Positions 1-12,636 are shown, numbered from the stretch's first letter. The stretch: DNA of 64,000 nucleotides from Nemophila menziesii (GCA_029959085.1 JARWIR010000008.1:20694001-20758000); one strand, 5' to 3'. A program made the numbers and translations. The notes: generated by a model not told the origin, from the sequence alone.

Positions 1-730
1 GGGCTCAAGCCCCCCCTGAACTCGTAAATTTTATGATACGTAAATGTAATTTTGTCTCGAAAAATAATTAGTTTCCTCTGAACGTTTATGTATAACATGC
101 ATGCTCTAAAAAACACATAAGTAATTGTGGCTTAGTGGTTTAGTATCTTTACATAGTAGCATTTAGAAAGGAGGTTAGGTGTTCGAATCTTAGCATTTGT
201 TTTATCTTTTTTCCAAATCTTATATTTTAGTTTTTAACGAAAAAAATTCTTATTTTTTAAAATACTAGATTAAAGTTATAATTTTGTTAATTTTCATAAA
301 ATCGACTTATTAAATATTGCAATTTTTGTATACGAATACGTGTCTCTATTTTGAATTTGAGGGTAATAATACTTAATAATTTATTATTTTCATTACTTCA
401 ATATTTAATTTTTGTAGATAATTTATTCATCATATTTATTAATTAGAATATTAATATAACATATAGTATATTAATATAATACTAACGATACTATATAAAT
501 TAAGTGTAATGGTGTTGATTTGTATATTTTTTGGATAAAATGCTAACTGCTAAGTTTATCAACTAAAGAGAGGAGAAACATGATAGTGTTAAATTCTTAT
601 ATTTGCATTTTTACACTGGTAGTTATATATTTATGTATCATATTTTTACCTTAGAAATTAAAAAAAAAATAACTCCGAACTTCTATATATTTCAAGCCCC
701 CCCTCAATTTAGTGTCTGGATCCGCCACTG
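1..730 (-). mobile_element. hAT-like element end inserted in a CACTA transposase gene
   Basis: On the minus strand the element ends with CAGTGGCGGATCC (outer base at 730), a terminal sequence that recurs in plant hAT-like elements, followed by a run of G. It interrupts the CACTA transposase reading frame at 731. The other end lies beyond the left edge, so no target-site duplication can be checked. The short motif TCAAGCCCCCCCT occurs both near base 5 and near base 693, which suggests a related fragment nested inside. The interior is AT-rich with no long reading frame, so the element is non-autonomous. The hAT assignment is inference from the terminus. Confidence 0.5.
128..190 (+). ncRNA. tRNA-like Pol III promoter, probable SINE head
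   Basis: An A box (TGGCTTAGTGG, 128-138) is followed by a B-box-like TGTTCGAATCT at about 180-190, the layout of a tRNA-derived internal promoter. The spacing is somewhat longer than in a tRNA and no cloverleaf forms, so this is a SINE head or tRNA relic, not a working tRNA gene. Confidence 0.45.
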
Positions 731-1092
731 CCTTCGTCAATCCTTTCTCCATCTATTTTTGAGAATCCTCTATAGGTATCATTCAACATTCCATCTATAT
801 CATCATTCCTTTTAGTTGTTTTAGAACCAGCAAAATTCTCTATGTAATTCACTGTCTCATCTTCTCCATGCCAAACCCATGTAGATGTACTGTATTCTTT
901 CCTGATTCCCCAAGTAATTACATGGTCATAGACTTCTTCTCTAGTATACCAATAACGATTAAAACATTTGTGACAAGGGCAAAGAATTTGGTTATCTACC
1001 GCTACTCTTTCGAAAGAGTGATCCAAAAAATAATTAAAACCATTAATGTACTCATCACTTTCTCTTGCAAAATTAATCCAACTTTTATCCAT
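731..1092 (-). pseudogene. CACTA (En/Spm) transposase, N-terminal fragment
   Basis: The reading frame from ATG at 1092 down to 731 gives about 120 residues matching the transposase-associated domain at the N terminus of plant CACTA TNP2-type proteins. It starts MDKSWINFARESDEYINGF and contains a Cys/His cluster ILCPCHKCFNRYW near residues 37-48 and the WVWHGE motif near residue 72. The frame then runs into the hAT-like terminus at 730, so the catalytic part is missing here. The gene sits inside the CACTA element whose outer end is at 3581, in the expected orientation and about 2.5 kb from that end. Domain identity is family knowledge; the break is seen directly. Confidence 0.8.
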
Positions 1093-3134
1093 TATAAAAA
1101 ATATACGGATACATGAAAGATAAATAATGATAGATATTTATTAGAGCAAATAAGGAAGAATACTACAGTTGTCAAAATACTGAAAAACAATTTTTTTTTT
1201 ATCGGCCAAATTAAATCCTTTCTGTTTTTTAGAACTGAAATTAGACCAACATTTGTATTATTAATCAACACAAACATTTCAAATCTGCACAAAATTTACC
1301 CAAAAAGATTGCATTACACACTTTTTATCATCCATTCTCCTAATGTTTTGAACGATCTTGTAGATTTTAATTAAAAAAATCTTATATAATTAGACCCATT
1401 AAAATTTTACCCAAAATTAAACTCTAGACCCATTCACGTAAGTGATTATAGAACAAATAAGCATTTAAACATACAAACAAACAACAATGACCAAAAAATA
1501 TACAATAAAATCAATAAAAATTAAAGTAATCACAATTTTTTTATCAGTATGGTAAAATAGATAGACATACCTACTCGTATGAATTGTAGTGAACAATTAA
1601 CTTGCTGTAGCAGCCACTATTTTGATTGTTTTAGAGAGTAAATGAAAAATAACTTGATTCGTTAATGATGTATTTAGAGTAAAGTAATAGAAAAGGTAAA
1701 GAGTTAATTAAGGGTGTATTATTGTTGAGAAAGGGAAAAAAAGTGTACGAAAAGAAAGTAGTGGGAAAACTCTGGTTATTGCCGCCAATTTGATAGTGTA
1801 TTTAGAGTAAAATATTAGAAAAGGTAAAAATTTAATTAAGGATACAGAATTATTGCGGGAAAAGGAAAAAAAAGTGTGGGAAAAAAGTGGGAAAAAGGGA
1901 AAATCTCACACTTTGAAAAACTCAATTTTTTTTGTTCAATAGGGAAAAACTCAATAGGAAATTGGAAAAAGAAATTAAATAAGGTGGCTTTTCAAAAAAA
2001 TAAATAAGGTGGAATGAATTTTTTATTTTTTATTTTGTTAATTTATGAATTTTTCTTTTTATTAGTTATTTTGTTAAACATCTTTTAATTTTTTTTGTCG
2101 TAATAATTACCTTTTAACTCATAATATAAATATGAAAAAATAGATATACTTAAAAGTTGCATTGATTAATTGGGTGACGAATTTTACTAGTTCGGTTAAA
2201 GCGTTTGATTTGGATGAAATATAATATATTTAGTTGAAGTGTTTAGCTAAGTATGAACAAATAGATAAAACGAATTAGAAAACGTGATCTCTATTGATAA
2301 AGTGGTTTATAGTTTGTCTTGTGATTACACGATCCTTTGATTACAACAATATTAGAGTGGAAATACCACTAGTTATATGACTCACGTGGATTGAGTATTA
2401 GAGTGTCAACAAGAACCTAGCTCTTGGGTGACGATAACGCGAAAAACATTATTTTACCCTTAAACCATATCGGAAGGAGACATCTCAGTCCTTGGAACAT
2501 ATTATTCAAAGCGATCATTTGGGTTGTGTGAAATTTGCAGAAACAATTGTTTTTTTAGAATAAACCTAATTCCGCCCAATGCGGCAGTGGTTAAAAAACA
2601 AAAGGGCTAGCTTCCGACTACATTCGTCCTTGGAGTAATTAAGCTACGGTTTCATTGAACCAGATGGAACATGTGGAACTCACATACAAGACGTGGATTT
2701 TAACACAAATGGGTTTCTAGACTCTAGGTAGTGTAATGGGGGAGTTGGAAGACTAATCTCTCAAGTCGCCGCTAATCACAAAATTGGTAGCTCTTTACGA
2801 GAGCTTATAGTAAGCAGAGGAGAATTGAAATTTAGTGCGGAGGTTGATTTCAAGGATGTCATTAGTGCATTAGAGTGTAAGTTTAGAGGTAAAAACTTAG
2901 ACGCATAATAAATTGAAGGTATTTGTGATATATTATACCGATTACATCATTTAAGATATAAAACTATAAATAGAGAAGTGAATATGTCTTCTTTTCTCAT
3001 TAAATCATCCATATACGTGTTTTGTGTATCCTTCTAGAAATATTTGTATATAATGGGATGTAAAATATGACAGACTATGTATTATGTAAATCATTTAATA
3101 AATTTTTTTTTATTGTAGAAACGATTAACCTAAA

Positions 3135-3136
<2 letters not shown>

Positions 3137-3192
<56 letters not shown>
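3137..3192. repeat. (AT)n(GT)n microsatellite
   Basis: An AT dinucleotide run (3137-3168) passes directly into a GT run (3169-3192). It lies inside the CACTA element just inward of the subterminal repeats. Confidence 0.95.
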
Positions 3193-3230
3193 CTTGTATA
3201 ATCAAAACTTATAAATTATACAACATATTT

Positions 3231-3560
3231 TATTAAATAACCATTGCAAGAAAGTTAAGCAATGGTATATAGCGTGTTGCAAAAATAAATTACTATAAAG
3301 CCATTGCCAAAAAATTAAGCAATAGTATATAATGTGTTGCAAATAAATCCATGGCAAGAAACCATTGCAAGAAGGTTAAGCAAGTATATATAACATGTTG
3401 CAAATAAGTCATGGTAAAAAAACCGTTACAATTATTATATAATGCAACGATTCCATAAAACCGTTTCAAAAAGCTAATAAAATCAAGCAACATGTGCAGA
3501 AACCATTGCATAAAGTTGTCTCTCGCAACAGTTTAAAAATAGATAAATAAAGTGTTACTT
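3231..3560 (-). repeat. CACTA subterminal repeat cluster
   Basis: At least five imperfect copies of a motif containing CCATTGC, GTTAAGC and a CATGTTGCAA-like core, each separated by 50-70 bases, end just before the CACTA terminus at 3581. Confidence 0.75.
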
Positions 3561-3814
3561 AAGAGCTAAAATGTTGTAGTGCTAGTTTTTCTTCCTAAAG
3601 AAACTAGTGGGAATCTTACTTCTTCAAAGAGACATAAAAAATGACCAAATACTAAAATTCCTTTCCTAACACTAAAAGACAAAAAGAATGATGTCACTAT
3701 TCATCTCTCTCCACTACCATCTCTCTCAACTACCACCTACCTTCGATCTCCCAAACTCCGACCACCGACCTCCGACCACCGGCTGCCAGAAAAATGTAGA
3801 GTATCGGAAAAAAT

Positions 3815-4030
3815 TGATGAGTTTCAAAAAAAATATCAATACTCTAAAAATATTGATGAGTTCAAAAAATTGATGAGATCAAAAAAATGATGAGTTTTTT
3901 ACGAAAATTGATGAGTTTTTTACGAAAATTGATGAGTTATCTACTAAAATTGATGAGTTTAAAAAAAAATGAGTTTCTGAAAGAAAAAAGATGAGTATAC
4001 TATAAAAAATGATGAGTATTCAATAGAAAA
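3815..4030 (+). repeat. degenerate short tandem repeat (TTGATGAGTTT...)
   Basis: About ten imperfect copies of a 20-24 base unit with the core AAAATTGATGAGTTTTTTAC. The two clearest copies are adjacent at about 3895-3940. No gene is evident. Confidence 0.75.
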
Positions 4031-6254
4031 AGTTGAGAATCTCTTTTACAACACATTTATTACATCAGGAAAAAAATAACTAATTACACCAGCTATTAAC
4101 ACAAAAACAAAAAGAAAAATGCCTAATTACAATAAAAAAATTTAAAAACAAAGGTCTAAAAATCTGGTTTGACCCATGTCTTACAAAAAAAAAAGTAGCG
4201 CTCGAGTTCCCCGCTGAAGACGAAGGTCATCATCTCCTGTCGAGCCATGGCGTGTTCTAAGCTGTACAACCACCAGAAAATCACCATTAAACAAATCTTC
4301 TACTAGCTACGAAGATTATCTTCATAACATCATCTCCATTGCTCCTCTGTTCGCCACGAGCTACGAAGCTACAAAGCCATCCATGAAAACGATATAGATG
4401 CTACTCACGAGCCAGGTAAGCGATTGGATTCTTCACACTTTTTTACAGATCTGACTCGTGGTGGTGGTCTCTTGTGCAGCAGATCAGAACTCAACGACGG
4501 GAGTTTATCTCAGAAGAACAGATCGAGCCATATCTCGCCTGAACTTGGCACGAAGCTGCTGGATCTTGTCCCTGAGCATGCTGGTTCACGAACGGACCTT
4601 GCTGGAGTTCGATCTATCTCGCAGGAGTAGAACCAGAGACGTGAGGGACATTAACAGATCTTGCTGGTTAACGAACGGAGAAGACCACTGCGCGTAGAAG
4701 AAGAAACAGTGTCCTCGAATCATGGCGGAGGGAAGCTTTCTTGGCAGATCTGTGAAACGGGTGAGGGGTGGGGGGTCGCCGGGCTTGAATGGGAGAGAGA
4801 GGTTTTTGGGATATGGGAGAGAATGTGTTACGGGAAATAAGAGAGAGAATGATTTTTGGGGTTTTAAATTTTTTCTGGAATATATTTGTATATATAGTGG
4901 GAAAAAACAAAAAGGGGTAAATTTGTAAATATAATTTTAGTTTATAGTGTTAAAATCAAGTTAAAGTCTCTAATAAAAAGAGAAAAAAAAATAGAATTAG
5001 GTTAGAACTAGAAGGTACGTATTTAAGACTTCTTATGTCAAAATCTTTTAAATCAGTTATGTACCTTTGTCGGTAATGTTTATTTAATTGACGTCAAATC
5101 TTAATTCTCAAGCAAAGTAAACAATACCTAATATCGACAAAAGGACACACTGATTACAACTTATGAACAATAAAACACATTAATACTATAACCAACCCAC
5201 TAGCTCAGAATATTAACACGACAATTTCACCTCTCCTTCCATATTGCTTCTTCTCACTCACATACTTCCTTCGTATTCATCATGTTTACACGTTTCAAGT
5301 GTGTCATCAAATTATTTATGTGGATAAAGATAACCACACAATTAAACACTTGTCGGAGCTAATGGCGAAAAAGGCCGTATCAAAGCATTTTGATTTGTTT
5401 GCCTTTTGAGTTCTTGTTTCCTCCCACATTGGTAGGCCAACTTCCCAATTTGCAAGTTATATTGCTTTGCATGACACCTTAATTAATAAAGTTTTATTTA
5501 TGGTGACGTTTGGATTTAGGGATTAATCCACCTGTACGTACCATTGCTTGCAAGCTGATTACAACGTGTGCAATCACCTACCTGAGCGCCATCGGCTACT
5601 GCACATTTTTTCAACAAAACTTTTATTTATTTTCGTAGCTCTTTATAACTAGCCTACGCATGCTTCAGTTCAAAGTTTCTCTTTTTCTTATTTTCCAAGG
5701 GAATAATATTTCAATGAACTATATAGTCTATAATTATATTTAATTCAGTCGACTAAAAGAAAAAACATGCGACATAAAAGAACAGGAACATGGTATAAAA
5801 ATAGGAGGTTTGACGGTGACAAGGTGGGATAACACGATTTATGGCCAAAATTTTGGTTGGAAGGAAACGGTAGGAATCAAACAAACAAATTATACTAAAA
5901 TAGAAATCTATCATTCTCCCGTTAACGTCTCCGTTAGTAACGCGGCTGTGAGATTTATCTGCAGAGACTTAAAGTGTTGCTGATCACCTTTTTCTTTTTC
6001 TAATTTTGTATATTTGTTTATTTACTGTCAATTATGACCAATGGGGTTTTTAAAAGTATTTTTAAAGACTTAAAACCAAAAAAAAAAAACTACAAAAATC
6101 AACACTAATGATAATTTTGTTATAAATTAAAGAAAGAAAAAGATTGAGAAAAATTTCTTTTTTATTCTAAAATACAAACTATATTGTATTAAAGTAGCCT
6201 TATATTTATGGATTAATCTTCTAAAGGATTATTGCCCAAGAAACAACTCAAGTT
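4031..6254. other. intergenic DNA, no convincing gene
   Basis: The block at 4190-4930 is less AT-rich than its surroundings and has short open frames on both strands, but none matches a family I recognise. It could be a gene relic or the body of an unidentified transposon. The remainder (4931-6254) is AT-rich with no coding signal. It ends at the LINE target site. Confidence 0.5.
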
Positions 6255-6269
6255 AGAAATAATTCCCTC
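6255..6269 (+). repeat. LINE target-site duplication, left copy
   Basis: AGAAATAATTCCCTC is identical to 12622-12636. The two 15-base copies bracket the LINE exactly, the right one directly after its A-rich tail. Confidence 0.93.
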
Positions 6270-6571
6270 AACTTGTAAGAAAATATTTGCGGTTAAATTA
6301 AATCGTACATTTAGAGAGAATAGTCGTTAGCTATGAAATTCTCTCCTCTCCCTCTCCTCCCTCTCCTCTCAAACAAACACAAACACATAATCTAAACACA
6401 AACATTTACCTTCACTCAAATCACATAAGTTTTGAGTGAAATTCCTAGAAATCTAGCTTAAATCCCTACCAAATCTCTACTTTAAGCTAGAACTCCCTCC
6501 TCTCTTCCTGATCAAAACCCTCTCTTCTTTCTCCTCTCCTCACTTCCTTTACCCTCGCATAACTGCTCACC

Positions 6572-8362
6572 ATGAACTTTTATGCTTCTTCCCATCCTCT
6601 TGCTAAGAACAATCAACTGGTTCTTACACCAGACGAATCTTCAAAATATAGAGTGGAATATGAACACAAGCTACTAGTCAAATTGCTACACAAAGATAAG
6701 TTCAACCATACTTTTATCAAAAATCATATTAACAAATACTGGGAATTAAAAAAACAAGCTGAAGTTGAAAGGTTTGGAGATAATACCTTCATCATCAAAT
6801 TTGGAGCATCTGAAGACAAGGAAAAAGTTTGGAATCAGAGACCCTGGACAATGCAAGGCAAACATTTAGCACTAAATGAATATGAAAATGGAGATAGGAA
6901 AGAAGTTCATAATACTACACTGTGGATTCAACTCACAGGTATACCAGCAAATCTACTCACTACTAAGTGTATCAACAATATGTCCAGCTATTTTGGTCAA
7001 GTACATGAAGTTGAACTCCCTGCCTCACTTGAGATAGATGAGAACTCGGTTACAAGAATTAGGGTGGACTGGAATATCAAAAAACCCCTTATTGCGGGGA
7101 TTAAATATTGAGAAAATGAGTTCAAGTCATCTTGGATTAAGTTTAAATACGAAAATATTGGCCAGGTTTGCTATGGGTGTGGAATCTTTGGGCATGAGGA
7201 ACTAAATTGTAAGAACCCTAAAGTTTCCCCCAAAATCGGAGCTTGGATCAAAATTTCAAATCGGGGTCCTACCCAAAAATTTGCTCTTAAATCAGCGGTG
7301 GAACAGAAAGAACGATTCAAAAACAATGAGAAAACCCAAGTTTACGAACAAAGGAGACAAGAATCATTACCTCAACTCAACAATGGTGGTGACTCGGTCT
7401 CGATGGAAATGAGTGAACCCAGTGACGGTCCAGTCAACGGCATTAAACATCACGACGTTATCTTTGAATTTTGTACAAAAAACGGTACCCACAAGGGACA
7501 AGGTAGTGGTATTGGTGCGGATACGAAAAAGGACGATGGTTTTGGCTTGAGTGGTAGTGGAGTTGAGAAGAAAGAGAAAGGGAAAGCTGTGGCTTTGGCG
7601 GTTAGTAGTGAGAAAGAAGACAGACTTGCCAAGCTGGCAAGTCAAATGCTGAGTCAACTTAATACCCCACCAGCCCATCAACCATCTATCCAGTTTGGGT
7701 CATACAAAAGCCCATCGAATATTAATAAAAGCCCAAATGTTTTAATCTCTCCAAAAATAATTAATAAGAGCCCAAACCAAACAACCCAAAGTGTTCAACA
7801 TAACTCGGATTATCAAAATAACATCATCTCACCTGAAAATCCCCAATCTCTCTCGAACCCTAAATCGCCCTCTACACCCGCTCCCAATGGAAACCATTCA
7901 ATCAAAGCTTCATCTTCAAACCTTATTAACCATAACACTTCTGAACCTCATGAAATACAAAATCTTACTCCGATTTCTATCAACCTATTCCAAAATTGTA
8001 ATAATGAGAAACAATTGATTAAGAAAAGAGTAGCGAAGAGAGTGTATGGAGAGTCTACTGGTAGATTTTCAGTCAAGCTTAGAGCGAGTAAATTGAAGAA
8101 CTACCTCAGCACTCAAGTCAACCAAAAAAGACAAAAAACACTATGGAGCTTTCGACTGGAAAAAGGAGAAGAAAATTACGAAGAAATTGAAAAAGAAGAA
8201 GGTAATAAGAAGAACGAAAAAATGGAGGTTATAGCTGATTACTCAAGTGGAGAAGAGCTTGGCAATCAATCGGATGTAGATAAGGATGAAGAGCAGCTAG
8301 TAAATGCATCAACTGAAGAGGTTTGCGGGGTTGACCCAAATCAACCCCAAGAAGACCAATGA
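6572..8362 (+). pseudogene. LINE ORF1 protein (DUF4283-like, CCHC knuckle), one stop
   Basis: ORF1 encodes the RNA-binding protein that coats LINE RNA. The start codon at 6572 begins a frame whose first 180 residues match the DUF4283-type domain of plant LINE ORF1 proteins (for example RPWTMQGKHLALNEY and LWIQLTGIPANLLT). One in-frame TGA at 7109-7111 breaks it, and the frame then continues. A perfect CX2CX4HX4C zinc knuckle lies at 7169-7210. The rest (about 7300-8362) is low-complexity and rich in Ser, Pro, Asn, Lys and Glu, ending in an acidic tail. The ORF1 stop overlaps the ORF2 start as ATGA at 8359-8362. Apart from that single stop the frame is complete. Confidence 0.9.
7169..7210 (+). 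other. CCHC zinc knuckle in LINE ORF1
   Basis: The codons read CYGCGIFGHEELNC, an exact CX2CX4HX4C nucleic-acid-binding knuckle. It is in frame with ORF1 but downstream of its premature TGA. Confidence 0.92.
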
Positions 8363-11300
8363 CACAAATTGCCTGGAACTGTCAAGGAATTGGCACATCC
8401 TTGACAGTCCAGACCCTTACTGGTATTGTTAGAAAATACCAGTCTCAGTTACTTTTCTTATCTGAAACTAAGAACACTTATTTTACTGTTAAAAAAATTA
8501 GAAAAGTTAATAAATATGAAACTGATAGACACTGTGGAACCCATTGGACTGAGTGGGGGGCTGGCTTTATTTGCTAAAAATGAGATTATTATTAATGTTA
8601 TCTCTAAAACTAGCAATCATATACATTGTAAAATAAAAGATGAAAATGATAATGAATACTTCACTACCTTTGTATATGGAGCCCCTACTGAGCAGTATAA
8701 AGAAGCTTGCTTGGACCTTCTGAGCAGCTGTAGGCCTAAAAATAATGAACCTTGAAATCTTATAGGTAACTTTAATAACATTAGAAATTTATCTGATAAA
8801 AAAGGAGGTGATACTAGATTTAATAAAAATATGAAACAATTCAATGGATTTATAAAACACAATAGACTTGAGGAAATTGTTCAAAAAGGATGCAAATACT
8901 CCTGGTCAAATAAGAGAAGTGATGAAGAGATGATTAAGACTTTAATTGATAGGGGTTTTTGCAATGAACAATGGGGTAATCTCTACCCTACAGCTTGGAT
9001 TGCACTACTACCAGCAGTAGGGTCTGATCACTCCCCTCAAATTTTATTTATGAAAGATACCTATATTAATAAAGACAGGAGATTCTACTTTGAAAATCAA
9101 TGGTCAGAAGAAATTGAATGTTTAGATATTATTAAAAAGGTGTGGAGTACTAAAAATTACAGTGTTGGAATGTTTAGGAATGTACTCAACAATAGATTAA
9201 AAAAATGTAGTAGACTCCTTATTCATTGGAGTAAAAAGAAGTTCAGAAACAATAGGAAAGAAATTGATAAGAAAATGGAAAAATTAGAAAATATTTATAA
9301 TGACCCAAATACTAAGAATTTGGATGAATATTATAGTATTATAAAAGAAATAGAAAATCTGTGGTGCAAGGAGGAGGATTTTTGGGCTAATAGATCTCGT
9401 GTTTTATGGCTTAAAAAAGGGGATTAAAATACCTCTTACTTTCATGCAGCTACAAAAGAAAGAAGAAAGATCAACAAAATAAAAAACATTACTAAAGAAG
9501 ATGGAATGTGGGTAGACAATTATATAGAAATACAAAATGAAATAAGTACTTATATCAATAATATCTTCAAAACAATTGGAAATAGAGACTTTGCCTCTAG
9601 ATCCAACCTTATTAAACAAAGAATTAATAAAAATATGAATGAATCTTTGGATAAACCTCTACTGATTGAGGAAATCACAAAAGCTATTGATGGTCTTGGG
9701 CTTAATAAAGCCCCGGGGCCCGATGGTTACTCTGGTATATTTTACAAAAGATATTGGGAATTTATAAAAGGTGATGTGATTAAACTGATTAATGAATTTT
9801 GGTATAATGGAGGTAGTTTAGAAGAAATTAACCATACGTATATTTCTCTTATACCAAAAATCCCAATACCTATCACTATAAAACATTTTCGCCCTATTAG
9901 TTGCTCAAACTTTATTTACAAAATAATATCAAAAATCCTTGTTAATAGAATGCAACCGGTAATGGATGCAATAATTGATGAAAATCAATCCGCATTAAAA
10001 CCTGGAAGGCATATAAAGGATAATACGATGGTGGCCCACGAAGTTATTACTTATATAAAAGAACAAAAGAGAACTAAACCACATTATTTTACCATTTAAG
10101 CAGATATTCAAAAGGCTTACGAAAATGTTGAATGGGATTTCTTAAAAACAATAATGGAAAGAATGGGTTTTAGTGAGAAATGGGTCAGTAAAGTAATGAG
10201 ATGTGTTACTTCTGTAACATACTCATATTTATTAAATGGTACCCCTATAAAATTAGATAACCCCCAACGAGGATTACGACAAGGAGACCCCTTATCGCCT
10301 TTCCTCTTTTGTATTGTTACTCAAATGTTATCTATTCTTATTGCTAAAAAAACAAAGAACAAATATTAAATGGGATAAAAATTGCGAGATTGGCCCCTAG
10401 TGTTACTCACCTACTCTTCGCAGATGATAGTATATTCTTTATGAAAGCTAATATGGAAGAGATTGAGGGTTTTAATGATGTAATCAATAAGTATAGTTAC
10501 TCCACTGGAATGAAACTAAACTTAAATAAGTGTGGGGTGAAATTTAGTCCCAACACTCCTGATTATATTCAAAAAAACATGGCTAATAAACTTAATATGC
10601 CTATGACCAATGATTTGGGTAATTACTTAGGATTACCCACGGGATGGGGGAAATCTAAAATAAAAGATCTCAATATGTTGGTAGAAAAAACCCTAAAAAG
10701 AATAGAAAATTGGAAAAACCTCTATCTATCTTTAGCTGGTAAAGAAATTCTAATAAAAGCCGTTTTACAAAGTCTACCAAACTACTTCTTATCATCCTAC
10801 CTTATACCTAAAAGAATTTGCGATTTAATCTCTTCACTAATTGCAAATTTTTGGTGGGGTAGTAATGGAAAGAATAAATGCCACTGGGGCAGCTGAAACT
10901 TTATAACAAAAAGTAAAAGTGATGGGGGTCTTGGATTTCGAGACCTCAATCTCATGAATGTGGCACTACTTAGTAAACAGGCCTGGAATTTGATTAATAA
11001 TAATACCTCTTTACTCTATAAATTACTAAAAGGAAAATATTTTCCAATTACTTCGTTTATGGATGCACAATTAGGGAGTAAACCATCATGGGGATGGAAG
11101 AGCTTAATTTGTGGGAGGAATGCAATAAAAGAAGATATAAAATGGAAGATAGGAAATGGTTATACTATAAATTTGCATACTGATAAATGGATAAATGGTA
11201 TTAATGAGATTATAAAACCCAATAGAAATGATCTACAAAAAGTAAATGATCTAATGGTTACTAATGATAGGAAATGGAATATGGATACTATACTTCATGC

Positions 11301-12570
11301 TTACCCTAATGAGGTAGCAACATCTATTTTTAATACTTTTATACCTTTATCTGGAGGAAGAGATATTCCTTTTTGGATACATGATAAAGAAGGTAACTTC
11401 TCGGTTAAAAAATGTTACTACATTATGAAAAACAAAAAAGAAGGTGAGGAGAAGAATAGCTGTTCTAATAAAGCTACCTCCTCACACCAAGTTGACAAAT
11501 CGGTTTGGAAAATGATTTGGGGTTTAAAGATAGCACCAAAAATAAAAAACTTTATATGGAAAGTAGTGAAACATCTATTACCTACAAATGATAATGTGTA
11601 CAAAAGGAAAATCACCTCTAGCCCAATTTGTGATATTTGTAATAAGGAATCTGAAACTGTTGAACATATGTTATTAAACTGTGAATGGACTAGAGCCATT
11701 TGGTTTGCCTCCCCTTTTAACTTGATTACTTGCAACCAATCTACCTCTAAAGTAGATGTTTGGATGGCAAGTTTAAGAGAAAATAGGAAGGAGGCAGGAA
11801 TGGATACTAATTTCATGATGGAACAAATATGTACCATTCTATGGCACATATGGAAAGCAAGATGCGCATTTAAATATAAGGGTATAAAACTTGACCCTTT
11901 AAGAAGTTTGAACAGTGCTAAGAAAGAGTGGGAAGAGTACCAAACCATAATTTATCCTAATGATGTTAATTTCAAACTGAAGGATAATAAAAACAAAAAC
12001 ATTATGCATAAGGAAGTAAGAAGTGAAACTCATGAAACTGAGGTAAGTCTTGAAGTAGATAAAAATGTTCAAACACTTGAATGGATTCCTCCCCCTAGAA
12101 ACTTTACAAAAATTAATTGTGATGCATCTACTAAAGATAATAATGGAGCTATATCTTGTGTTGCTAGGGATTTTACAGGTAAAGTGCTATATTGCAAAGC
12201 ATGGAAGATTAAGGTGGAAAGCGCTAAAGAGGCAGAAGCTTTGGGGATGTTAAAAGCTTGTCTTCTCGCTAAAGAGTTCCCTCCTCAAAGTGTGATCATA
12301 GAGAATGATTGCCTCCAAGTTATGCAACCTTTAGAGCTTAGGAACCATTTTAATTCTCCATTAATTTGTAATATTATTAAAAGTATTTATTTTGTTTCCG
12401 AGGAGTGTAAACCTATTTTTCGATGGATTAATCGTGATAGGAATAGACTAGCAGATGAGGTAGCTAAGTATAAGCTAAGTGGCAATATGCAAGGCTCGTG
12501 TTTAGACACGTACCCATCTAGGTTAGAAGAAATAATCAAAACTGAAACCGTTCCTATGGGAATTGGTTAA
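8359..12570 (+). pseudogene. LINE ORF2: endonuclease, reverse transcriptase, zf-RVT, RNase H
   Basis: The ORF2 polyprotein nicks target DNA and copies LINE RNA. The frame opens with MTQIAWNCQGIG, the apurinic-type endonuclease start. RT motifs are visible: NKAPGPDGYSG (about 9700), PISCSNFIYKIISKILVNR (about 9895), LRQGDPLSPFLF (about 10275) and the catalytic FADD box (about 10420). A zf-RVT domain follows (WGLKIAPKIKNFIWK, about 11520), then an RNase H-like domain beginning NCDASTKDNNGA (about 12118). Damage: a frameshift between about 8505 and 8540, a TGA at 8753, a TAA at 9425, a TAA at 10097, a frameshift near 10360 and a TGA at 10894. The last 538 codons (10954-12570) remain open. Domain names are family knowledge. 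Confidence 0.92.
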
Positions 12571-12621
12571 TTTTGTAATAACTTGTGATGTTTAATGAGA
12601 AGGATTTGGAACAAAAAAAAA

Positions 12622-12636
12622 AGAAATAATTCCCTC
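12622..12636 (+). repeat. LINE target-site duplication, right copy
   Basis: AGAAATAATTCCCTC follows the A-rich LINE tail directly and equals 6255-6269. Confidence 0.93.

Larger units (their letters stand above)
731..3581 (-). mobile_element. CACTA DNA transposon, 5' portion
   Basis: Read on the minus strand the element starts at 3581 with CACTACAACATTTTAGC, the canonical CACTA terminus. Subterminal repeats follow (3231-3560): several copies of a roughly 60-base motif with AACCATTGCAAGAAGGTTAAGC and a CATGTTGC-like core, the usual transposase binding sites. The transposase start lies at 1092. The expected 3-bp duplication next to the end would be CTA (3582-3584), but its partner is outside the window. 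The stretch from 1093 to 3230 is AT-rich leader and intron-like DNA without coding potential. Confidence 0.8.
6270..12621 (+). mobile_element. Full-length L1-type LINE retrotransposon (inactive)
   Basis: The element is about 6.35 kb. It has a roughly 300-base pyrimidine-rich 5' leader, ORF1 (6572-8362), ORF2 (8359-12570), a short 3' UTR and an A-rich tail ending at 12621. A perfect 15-bp target-site duplication flanks it, so the copy was inserted whole and not 5'-truncated, which is uncommon. ORF1 carries a DUF4283-like domain and a CCHC knuckle. ORF2 carries an endonuclease, reverse transcriptase, zf-RVT and a C-terminal RNase H-like domain, as in RNase H-bearing plant L1 lineages. Both frames are interrupted, so it is dead. 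Confidence 0.93.

Noticed and set aside
128..190. Functional tRNA genes at the A/B box pairs (also 28645-28697 and 45813-45867)
   Set aside because: No cloverleaf stems or anticodon loop can be formed; they are better explained as SINE heads.
603..1116. Plus-strand open frames opposite the CACTA transposase fragment
   Set aside because: They are antisense shadows of the transposase frame and show no domain of their own.
7367..7681. Minus-strand frames inside LINE ORF1
   Set aside because: They are antisense to the low-complexity ORF1 tail, with no recognisable domain.
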